Notes under the pieces: generated by a model
Database searches by the model: none
The model's input: the letters and a program-made list of their open reading frames with translations, nothing else
What the model was told of the DNA's origin: nothing
Position numbers and translations under genes: made by a program
Shown: one piece after another, positions 1 through 6,357 of the stretch
Layout: the number at the start of each line of letters is the position of its first letter
Numbering within the stretch: position 1 is the stretch's first letter
Source of the DNA: Terriglobia bacterium
GTDB lineage: Bacteria; Acidobacteriota; Terriglobia; UBA7540
DNA length: 13,724 bases
NCBI GenBank assembly: GCA_030049455.1
Contig: JASIKV010000007.1
Span: 1 to 13,724, forward strand
Reading direction: 5' to 3'

Positions 1-1
1 G

Positions 2-955
2 GCCATGACCGTACACGGAGTGCGTTCGGCGGCCGTCGCTTCAAACTTTCCGCTCGGCGGCGGAATCGGCCGCACCGTTTATCTCGAGGGCGAAGACGAA
101 AAAACCGGACAGCGCGGAACCCTCACCACTTTGAACGACGTTTCGGCAACTTACTTTCAAACCGCGGGTATTCCCCTGCTGGAGGGTCGAGCCTTCACCG
201 ATTTCGACGGACCCAAAACCCAGCAGGTGGCCGTCGTGAATCGCGCCGCGGCGCGCCACTTCTGGCCCGGCGCCGACCCCGTCGGCAAGCGCTTCCACTT
301 CTTCGGCAATCCGGAACTGCTGGAAGTGGTGGGTGAGGTTGAGGATTCCTGGCAATTCAGCGTGGGCGAGCCTCCCCAGCCCGTCATCTATCTGGCGATC
401 ACGCAGGCCTATCCATCCTTTGCGGTGCTTCACGTGCACACAGACGGAAACCCCGATGCCCTCCTTCCCGCCGTGCGCGCGCAGGTGCAGTCGCTCGACC
501 GCGACCTGGGATTTGTGGGCGTGCAGAGCATTCGAGAGTTGCTGGACCAAGGGCTTTGGGGGCCGCGCATGGGCGCCTTGCTGCTCGTGGTCTTTGGCCT
601 TCTGGCACTGACTCTGGCGACTGTGGGGATTTACGGCGTCCTTTCCTATTCGGTTTCGCAGCGCACGCAGGAAGTGGGGATTCGCATGGCGCTGGGCGCA
701 TCGCCAGGGCAGGTGCTGAGCATGGTGGTGAAGCAGGGCATGTCGCTCGTCCTGATCGGCGCGGCGATTGGCATTGCGGGCGCGTTGTTGCTGGGCCGCA
801 TGCTCGCCACACTGCTTTTTGGCGTGAAAACGTCTGACCCGCTCACCTTCGTAGCGGTATCCCTGGTGCTCGTCGTGGTGGCCTTATTGGCCACCTATAT
901 TCCTGCACGCCGGGCGACCAAAGTCGATCCCTTGGTGGCGTTGCGTTACGAATAG
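2..955 (+). CDS. ADOP-type ABC transporter permease, C-terminal part (5' end outside window)
   Basis: The reading frame is open to the left edge. The first ATG (position 5) is internal, because the protein aligns without large gaps to about residues 494-809 of the complete paralogue downstream. What remains is the end of the second MacB-like periplasmic domain (residues about 1-185, with HFWPGADPVGKRF matching QFWPNEEAVGKRF in the paralogue) and the last FtsX domain. There are three membrane segments, at about residues 188-215, 245-268 and 278-300. The cytoplasmic coupling-helix region (SQRTQEVGIRMALGA) and the terminal PARRATKVDPLVALRYE are typical of MacB/FtsX permeases. These are inner-membrane proteins that transmit conformational change to the periplasm; the substrate is unknown. 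No ATPase is visible beside it. The next permease starts 64 bp downstream, so the two are probably co-transcribed. Confidence 0.92.
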   Translation, partial: AMTVHGVRSAAVASNFPLGGGIGRTVYLEGEDEKTGQRGTLTTLNDVSATYFQTAGIPLLEGRAFTDFDGPKTQQVAVVNRAAARHFWPGADPVGKRFHFFGNPELLEVVGEVEDSWQFSVGEPPQPVIYLAITQAYPSFAVLHVHTDGNPDALLPAVRAQVQSLDRDLGFVGVQSIRELLDQGLWGPRMGALLLVVFGLLALTLATVGIYGVLSYSVSQRTQEVGIRMALGASPGQVLSMVVKQGMSLVLIGAAIGIAGALLLGRMLATLLFGVKTSDPLTFVAVSLVLVVVALLATYIPARRATKVDPLVALRYE

Positions 956-1019
956 CAAAGGCAATGGTGATGGGTGTGACGGACCCATTCGCTCAGAACT
1001 GCCGGTCGAGGACTTCCGA

Positions 1020-3449
1020 ATGAACGCTTTACTCCAGGACATCCGATTCAGCTTGCGCATGCTGGCCAAGAATCCCGGCTTCACGGCGGTGGCGGTGCTG
1101 ACGCTGGGGCTGGGCATCGGCGCGACGACGGCGATTTTCTCAATTGTCTACGGCGTGCTGCTGCGCCCTCTGCCCTATCGAGACTCATCGTCGCTGGTGG
1201 TGCTAAACGAATCGACTCCAAAGGTGGGAATCGTTTCTGTCTCCTATCCGAACTTCCTGGACTGGCGGCAACAGAGCCACTCGTTTTCCCAAATGGCCGC
1301 GGTTCACGAGGTGGGCTTTGATTTGGCGGGAGTCACTCAGCCCGAAGCCATTGATGGCGATGCGGTGTCGCCGAATTACCTCTCCCTCCTTGGTGTACGA
1401 CCCATCCTGGGCCGCGATTTCGACGCCTCGGAGGAACAATCCGGAACCGCCCCCGTGGCCATTCTCAGCTACGCGCTCTGGCAGTCACATCTGGGCGGCG
1501 ATCCCAACGTCATCGGCCGCACGATTACCCTTGACGGGCACAGCGTGGCAATTGTTGGGGTGCTTCCCGCGAACTTCCGCGCGCTCGATAAGACCGATGT
1601 GCTCGAACCCATCGGAGTGTGGGCCACGCAGGATTCGGATGCCACGGACCGAGGCTCGCGCGGCGATACGATCGCGATCGGCAGGCTCGCTCCGGGCGTG
1701 ACCTTGGCCCAAGCGCGCGCTGAAATGGAAGGTGTTGAGGCGCGGCTGGTGGCCGCTTATCCCATCGACAACGCCCGAATGGGAGTCGCGCTGCAATCCA
1801 TTCGCGAAGCGTTCGTAAGCGACTCGCGACCGGCGATTCTGGTGCTGTTTGGCGCGGTTATTTTTGTTTTGCTCATTGCCTGCGCGAATGTGGCCAACCT
1901 TTTCCTGGCGCAGGGCGCGGCGCGCTCGAGAGAAATTGCCCTGCGCATCGCGTTTGGCGCGGGCCGCAGGCGCATCGTCCGGCAATTGCTCACGGAGAGC
2001 GTGGTTTTGGCGGGGATGGGTGGAATCCTGGGCGTGGCCCTGGCGACGGCCGGAACCCGCGGCATCAACCTGCTCCTTCCGGCCGGCCTGCTCGGCGGTG
2101 AGGAAATCCGGGTGAGTGGCACCGTACTGCTTTTTGCCGCGGCCGCAGCGGTCATGGCGTCGCTGGCGTTCGGACTGGCGCCCGCGGCGCATTCCACCCG
2201 CACCGACGTGCAATCGGAATTGAAGGAAGGCTCGCGCACCTCAAGCGGCGGAGCTTCGCATCAACGCCTGCGCGGAGCGCTGGCCATCGCTGAGGTCTCG
2301 CTCGCCCTGGTTCTGCTGGTGGGCGCGGGGCTGATGCTGAAAAGCCTGCACCGGCTGATGCAGGTCGACCCCGGCTTCCGCCCGCAGCGCGTCTTGACCA
2401 TGGAATTGAATCTTCGCACCGAACAGTACGCGAAGGACACGGCGGCCGCCAATTTCTGGCAACGCCTGCTGGACAATGTGCGAGTGCTGCCGGGAGTGGA
2501 AAGCGCGGCGGTGGGAACGGTTGTTCCGCTTATGGGCAATCACAATCGAGCGGACATCACACTTGAGGGATTGCCCCTGCCCACGCCGGGGAATTTCCCT
2601 CATCCCGATTATCACAACATCAGCCCCGGATACCTTCACACTCTGGGAGTCCCACTGCTGCGTGGCCGGGACTTTACCGTGCAGGACAACGAAAATACAG
2701 AGCGCGTAGGATTGATCAATGCGCGGCTGGCGCACCAGTTCTGGCCCAATGAAGAAGCAGTCGGCAAGCGATTCATGTTCGGGCGGCCCGATCCGAAGAC
2801 GCCCTCAAAATGGATTACCATCGTGGGCGTGGTGGGCGACACCAAGCTGTATGGGCTCGCCAATCCCTCGCGGCTGGAGGTTTACGTACCTTTCTCCCAG
2901 CGCGCTTCGCACTATATGGTCCTGCTGGTGCGCTCGGCGGTTGAGCCCTCAAGCCTGACCTCGGCGGTGCGCGGGGCGGTGGCGTCCATCGACAAAGACC
3001 AGCCGATTCTGGACGTTTCCACCATGGAACAGATGGTTAACAATTCGGTGGCAACCAATCGCATCACCCTTATCCTGCTGGGACTTTTCAGCGGACTGGC
3101 GCTGGTGCTGGCCGTGGTCGGCGTCTACGGCGTGATTTCTTACTCCGTCGCACAGCGCACGCGCGAAATCGGAATCCGCATGGCTCTGGGAGCGGAGCGG
3201 CTCGAAGTCCTGAAGATGGTGGTCGGCAACAGCCTTAAGTTGACGCTATCGGGCGTTGGGCTGGGAATCGCCGGCGCGCTGGCCCTGACGCATCTTCTCG
3301 CCGGCCTGCTCTACAACGTCAAGCCTACCGATCTGCTGACGTTCTTCGGCGCGTCTTTCGCCCTGACCGCCGTCGCCTTGGTGGCCAGCTACGTCCCCGC
3401 GCGCCGCGCAGCAAAGGTCGATCCCATGGTGGCGCTCAGGTACGAGTGA
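1020..3449 (+). CDS. ADOP family permease (duplicated MacB/FtsX permease without ATPase), complete
   Basis: This is an 809-residue inner-membrane protein made of two MacB-permease units in tandem. Unit 1 starts with the family signature SLRMLAKNPGFTAVAVLTL and has a first membrane segment at about residues 20-47. Next come a periplasmic MacB_PCD-like domain (about 55-265) and an FtsX domain with membrane segments at about 271-297, 325-345 and 367-390. Unit 2 has a segment at about 418-440, a second periplasmic domain (about 450-680) and a final FtsX domain with segments at about 684-708, 742-765 and 773-795. The coupling-helix motif occurs in both units (AARSREIALRIAFGAG and AQRTREIGIRMALGAE). 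MacB itself is about 650 residues and carries its own ATPase; this protein has neither Walker motif nor LSGGQ signature. That matches the ADOP family, common in Acidobacteria and of unknown substrate. The ATG follows a GAGG 7 nt upstream. Confidence 0.93.
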   Translation: MNALLQDIRFSLRMLAKNPGFTAVAVLTLGLGIGATTAIFSIVYGVLLRPLPYRDSSSLVVLNESTPKVGIVSVSYPNFLDWRQQSHSFSQMAAVHEVGFDLAGVTQPEAIDGDAVSPNYLSLLGVRPILGRDFDASEEQSGTAPVAILSYALWQSHLGGDPNVIGRTITLDGHSVAIVGVLPANFRALDKTDVLEPIGVWATQDSDATDRGSRGDTIAIGRLAPGVTLAQARAEMEGVEARLVAAYPIDNARMGVALQSIREAFVSDSRPAILVLFGAVIFVLLIACANVANLFLAQGAARSREIALRIAFGAGRRRIVRQLLTESVVLAGMGGILGVALATAGTRGINLLLPAGLLGGEEIRVSGTVLLFAAAAAVMASLAFGLAPAAHSTRTDVQSELKEGSRTSSGGASHQRLRGALAIAEVSLALVLLVGAGLMLKSLHRLMQVDPGFRPQRVLTMELNLRTEQYAKDTAAANFWQRLLDNVRVLPGVESAAVGTVVPLMGNHNRADITLEGLPLPTPGNFPHPDYHNISPGYLHTLGVPLLRGRDFTVQDNENTERVGLINARLAHQFWPNEEAVGKRFMFGRPDPKTPSKWITIVGVVGDTKLYGLANPSRLEVYVPFSQRASHYMVLLVRSAVEPSSLTSAVRGAVASIDKDQPILDVSTMEQMVNNSVATNRITLILLGLFSGLALVLAVVGVYGVISYSVAQRTREIGIRMALGAERLEVLKMVVGNSLKLTLSGVGLGIAGALALTHLLAGLLYNVKPTDLLTFFGASFALTAVALVASYVPARRAAKVDPMVALRYE

Positions 3450-3490
3450 AGAATCCGGCAGCGCGATCTGCGATCTCGGGATCACCCAAT

Positions 3491-3498
3491 TGACGTCA
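3491..3498. promoter_or_regulatory. Perfect 8-bp palindrome upstream of the small recombinase-like gene
   Basis: TGACGTCA is a perfect palindrome 19 nt before the ATG at 3518, inside the 68-bp gap after the permease. It could be half of an operator, but it is short and may be chance. The start itself is supported by GGAGG at 3509-3513 with a 4-nt spacer. Confidence 0.2.
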
Positions 3499-3517
3499 GG
3501 GCCGTCCTGGAGGTTAT

Positions 3518-3955
3518 ATGCCAAAAATGGAACGTATTCGCGAGGTGGTAACAGGACAACTGAGCGTGGAGTATCTGCGCGAAAGGGCCAGCGCCGGCTG
3601 GGAGCTGGTGGCGGTGGAATGGCAGCGGCCGGCGGAGGGCGATGAGCAGGAAGCATCGGCGAGCTCGGGTGAGGTACCGTTCGGCTCGCGGGTTTCCAAC
3701 GATTGTGCGCATCTGGAGGAAAATCCGCGCGAGATGGAAGCGCTCACCTTGATCCTGGAGCTGATCGTTCAGGACCGCTCACTCGCGCACATGGCGGAGA
3801 CGCTCAATCAGCGCGGCTTCCGCACACGCGAGGGGACAGAATGGACTGTGGTGAGCGTTTACAACATGCTTCCGCGCCTGATTGAAGTGAGCCCGCGCAT
3901 TCTCGATACGAAGGCCTGGACTGAGCGGCGGAAACAGATCTCCACTGTGGGATAA
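3518..3955 (+). CDS. Small conserved-type protein with Recombinase-like helical segment, no catalytic domain
   Basis: This is a 145-residue soluble protein. Residues 1-40 form a short unit with GWELVAVEWQRP, reminiscent of small DUF4177-like folds. A variable acidic linker (about 40-65) follows. Residues 70-125 resemble the PF07508 'Recombinase' domain of large serine recombinases: a helix (REMEALTLILELIVQDRSLA), then ETLNQRGFRTREGTEWT, then VVSVYNMLPRLIE. The pattern 'A..LN..G..T..G..W....V...L' is typical of that domain. The N-terminal serine resolvase domain is missing, so recombinase activity is not expected; DNA or protein binding is possible. From memory, similar small proteins recur in acidobacterial genomes, but I cannot confirm this here. 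The start is well supported by GGAGG 4 nt before the ATG. It lies 68 bp after the permease and may be co-transcribed with it. The function is unknown. Confidence 0.8.
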   Translation: MPKMERIREVVTGQLSVEYLRERASAGWELVAVEWQRPAEGDEQEASASSGEVPFGSRVSNDCAHLEENPREMEALTLILELIVQDRSLAHMAETLNQRGFRTREGTEWTVVSVYNMLPRLIEVSPRILDTKAWTERRKQISTVG

Positions 3956-3956
3956 C

Positions 3957-3992
3957 GCTGCCTGAGGTTCGTGGAAGATCTTTTCAGGCAGC
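3957..3992. terminator. Inverted repeat between convergent genes, candidate bidirectional terminator
   Basis: GCTGCCTGA (3957-3965) and TCAGGCAGC (3984-3992) form a perfect 9-bp stem with an 18-nt loop, starting 1 nt after the plus-strand stop codon. The right arm contains the last codons and TGA stop of the minus-strand regulator gene. Position between two converging genes fits a shared terminator. There is no T-run on either side, so it is not a classical intrinsic terminator. Confidence 0.5.
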
Positions 3993-5126
3993 CTGCCGCG
4001 AACAAACGCTCGCGTTTCCCTCGATGGATCCTTTGGCGGAAAAGCTCTTGAGTTTGAGGAGCAAAGGGGGAGTTATCTCCTGGCCCCTGGCGGCAATCAG
4101 GGTTCCGGTCTTGGACCGTATTTCCTGCTCGAGGACCATTCCCGTCGAGAGTTGGGAGATGGACACGCTGCGGGAGTCCTTCCCTGCGGATTCCGGCTCG
4201 AGTTCAATCATGGCCTCCACCACCTTGCTGTCGAGGTCCGCAAATTTCATGGAAAGAAAGTGCGCGGCGTCCAGGCGCGACGCGCCCTTGCGCAACTGAA
4301 GGTCGAAAGCCAGCACGGCGCGGATGAGTTGCGCGCCCAGCCGCATTTCCTTCATCTCACGGTCGTTCACATTCCAGTCGGTGGGCAAGGGTTGGCTCTG
4401 GTGGGCGATCATCCAGGCCACCTGTTCCATGCGCGGGATATTCTTCAGCAGCTCCTGCGCAATCTGCGGGTGGTTGAGGAATTGAGCCTGGTCGGTGGGG
4501 GTAAGCTCGCGTCCGGAGTAAATCGCCTCAATCGTCTCGGGCTCCAGGGTAATGCACCCGAGATGGGAAAGCATGGCCGCGACTTCATATTTCCAGGCGT
4601 TGGGCAGGGACAGGCGTTCGGCAATGTGCTGGATGTAGCGCCGAACGCGTGCGGCGCGGCTGAAGGCCGCGGGGCTCGCCACGCTCAAAACTTCGGTAAG
4701 GACGGAGATCATTCCCTTCAGGGTTTTTTCCAGGACCTCCTTTTCGGCGCACACCATGCGATATTGCGCCAACCCTTCCATTAGCGTTTTGGAGAGGATT
4801 TCCTTGTTGCAGGGTTTGGTGAGAAAGCGGAAGATGCTGCCTTCGTTGACGGCGCCGGCGGCGGTTTGCTGGTCGGAATTTCCCGTGAGCATGATGCGAA
4901 CGGTCTCCGGGGCGACGGTCAGGACGCGGCGCAGAAACTCAATCCCATCCATTTCCGGCATGCGCATGTCGGAAACCACCACGGCGAATGGCCCCTGGCG
5001 GTTGATCGTTTGCAATCCGCTCTTGGCGCCCACGGCCGTGGTGACGTGGAATTGCGAGTGGAGAAGCCGCTGGTAGCCCTGCAAGACCGAAGGTTCATCA
5101 TCCACCAGAAGTATCTTGTCTGACAT
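3984..5126 (-). CDS. Response regulator: REC plus degenerate HD-GYP-like domain
   Basis: This is a 380-residue soluble protein. The receiver domain (1-125) has the complete phosphorylation set: D9 and D10 in LLVDDE, D53 in VSDMRMPEMDG, T81 and K104 in FLTKPC. A helical linker (126-145) leads to an HD-GYP-like region (about 146-310). There the usual LLHDIGK is replaced by AMLSHLGC (residues 184-191) and the GYP loop is absent; only pieces such as NHPQIAQELL and WMIAHQSQ remain. The metal-binding HD pair is therefore lost, and c-di-GMP hydrolysis is unlikely. The C-terminal ISQLSTGMVLEQEIRSKTG...LIAARGQEITPPLLLKL block (about 323-360) is seen after HD-GYP domains of RpfG-like regulators. I chose the ATG at 5126 rather than 5177: it sits directly before the receiver strand, has GGAGG 7 nt upstream, and lies 2 nt after the stop of the previous gene. 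A start at 5177 would run 51 bp into that gene. Confidence 0.9.
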   Translation of the reverse strand: MSDKILLVDDEPSVLQGYQRLLHSQFHVTTAVGAKSGLQTINRQGPFAVVVSDMRMPEMDGIEFLRRVLTVAPETVRIMLTGNSDQQTAAGAVNEGSIFRFLTKPCNKEILSKTLMEGLAQYRMVCAEKEVLEKTLKGMISVLTEVLSVASPAAFSRAARVRRYIQHIAERLSLPNAWKYEVAAMLSHLGCITLEPETIEAIYSGRELTPTDQAQFLNHPQIAQELLKNIPRMEQVAWMIAHQSQPLPTDWNVNDREMKEMRLGAQLIRAVLAFDLQLRKGASRLDAAHFLSMKFADLDSKVVEAMIELEPESAGKDSRSVSISQLSTGMVLEQEIRSKTGTLIAARGQEITPPLLLKLKSFSAKGSIEGNASVCSRQAA

Positions 5127-5128
5127 GC

Positions 5129-6340
5129 TTAGGCCTCCACCTCCATGGCTGGAATTTCCCTCACCATGGCTTGCCACTCCGGCATCTGCCCTCCGATTCC
5201 GAGCTCATTAATCTCCTCCTGGAACCTCTCCAGGTGATACGGCGAGGAATCTCCGTTTGAAGATTCCTCCAGTCCATGCGCCAAAAGATTGGCGGCATAA
5301 ACAGCCGAGATGGCGTCAAAGCCCTGATGCGGGACGCGATTCGGACGGTGGTGAAGCGCCACAGCCTCCACCACGGTGTAGGGCAATCCCCAAAGACCCA
5401 GTAAATAGGCGCCGATTTCAGCGTGGCCGAAACCTTCCAGACGCTCCTCGGCCTGATACAAGGGAATTTGCGAGGCGCTCGCCTCCATCAGAGCTTTTTC
5501 AAAGCGGTCGGGAAGCTTCCAGGCCAAAATCAATTTGCCCACGTCGTGGAGCATTCCTGCGACCATGGCGATGTCAATCAGATGCTTGGGCATCGGCAGG
5601 CGCCGGGCAATCTGGGCGGTAAGTTGCGCGTGGCGGTGCATGGCTTCGAGCGAAAACCCTTCAATCTTTCTTTGCGGAGTAAATGTCCGGAAGATTTCGA
5701 CGGAAAGCACCAGGCTCCGCAGCGTGTTGATGCCGAGATAGCTGACGGCATTTTGAATGTTGGTCATGGAATGGGAGATGCCGAAGAACGCGGAGTTCAC
5801 CAGTTGCAGAATCTTGGCGCAAATACCCACGTCCTGCTCCACTATTTTGGCGATCTTGGCAAGTGAGACGTCCGCATCCATCAGCGCGTTCGTCAGGGCC
5901 TCGTAAATTCGGGGAATCGAAGGTATGTCACCCACGGCCCCCACCGTCCGCCGGATGGCTTCGTCGTGCAACAGGCCCTTCAAGTGGCAGGCGCGCTCGA
6001 TGCCCACGCGCAGCATTTCCGCATCGCAGGGTTTGGCCAGAAACTGGTGCGCCACGGGAACCACCTGGAGCGCCGTGGCCATTTCCGTATGGCCGGAGAG
6101 GACGATCCGCACCACCTCGGGATAAAGGTCGCGCACACGTGTCAGCAGCGCCGCGCCGTCGATTCCCGGCATGCGCATGTCAGAAACGATCACATCAAAA
6201 GGAGTGGCCTCCATCAGGGCCAGGGCCGCCGCGCCGCCGGGGGCGAACGCCATGTCCCACTCTGCTCTCTGGGGACGCAGCATGCGCCTTAGCCCCTCCA
6301 GGATTCTGGGCTCGTCGTCCACGAAAAGCACTCTTCTCAT
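5129..6340 (-). CDS. Response regulator: REC plus HDOD domain
   Basis: This is a 403-residue soluble protein. The receiver domain (1-125) has D8, D9 (LFVDDE), phospho-acceptor D54 (VSDMRMPGIDG), S82 and K103 (FLAKPC). The HDOD domain (about 132-340) begins GDIPSIPRIYEALTNAL, continues through IVEQDVGICAKILQLVNSAF and YLGINTLRSLVLS, and keeps an HD pair in AGMLHDVGK (H265, D266). Further histidines are H306 in FGHAEIGAYLLGLWGLP and H330/H331 in ALHH. HDOD domains are non-canonical HD-superfamily modules that act in bacterial signalling, mostly without known enzymatic activity. The gene overlaps the kinase stop by ATGA, and AAGGAGG stands 10 nt before its ATG, so coupled translation is likely. 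The upstream kinase is the obvious phosphodonor (inference). No DNA-binding domain is present. Confidence 0.93.
   Translation of the reverse strand: MRRVLFVDDEPRILEGLRRMLRPQRAEWDMAFAPGGAAALALMEATPFDVIVSDMRMPGIDGAALLTRVRDLYPEVVRIVLSGHTEMATALQVVPVAHQFLAKPCDAEMLRVGIERACHLKGLLHDEAIRRTVGAVGDIPSIPRIYEALTNALMDADVSLAKIAKIVEQDVGICAKILQLVNSAFFGISHSMTNIQNAVSYLGINTLRSLVLSVEIFRTFTPQRKIEGFSLEAMHRHAQLTAQIARRLPMPKHLIDIAMVAGMLHDVGKLILAWKLPDRFEKALMEASASQIPLYQAEERLEGFGHAEIGAYLLGLWGLPYTVVEAVALHHRPNRVPHQGFDAISAVYAANLLAHGLEESSNGDSSPYHLERFQEEINELGIGGQMPEWQAMVREIPAMEVEA
5134..5138 (-). promoter_or_regulatory. Ribosome binding site that fixes the start of the REC/HD-GYP-like gene
   Basis: GGAGG on the minus strand, 7 nt before the ATG at 5126, lies within the last codons of the upstream HDOD regulator gene. 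With a 2-nt stop-to-start gap this suggests translational coupling. Confidence 0.75.
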
Positions 6341-6357
6341 GTTGCCTTTGCCTCCTT
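6337..6357 (-). promoter_or_regulatory. ATGA stop/start overlap with strong ribosome binding site
   Basis: The kinase TGA (6339-6337) overlaps the ATG of the HDOD regulator (6340-6338). AAGGAGG (6357-6351) lies inside the last kinase codons with a 10-nt spacer. This links the amounts of kinase and regulator at translation. Confidence 0.8.

Noticed and set aside
3490..3519. TTGACG and TTATAT spaced 18 nt, resembling a sigma-70 promoter
   Set aside because: The -10 box overlaps the ATG at 3518, so a transcript would start after the start codon. It would need a leaderless start at a later ATG, for which there is no support.
5127..5177. Longer start for the REC/HD-GYP-like protein, adding 17 residues
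   Set aside because: It overlaps the upstream gene by 49 bp, adds a low-complexity Gly/Ser/His stretch before the receiver, and the ATG at 5126 has the better ribosome binding site.
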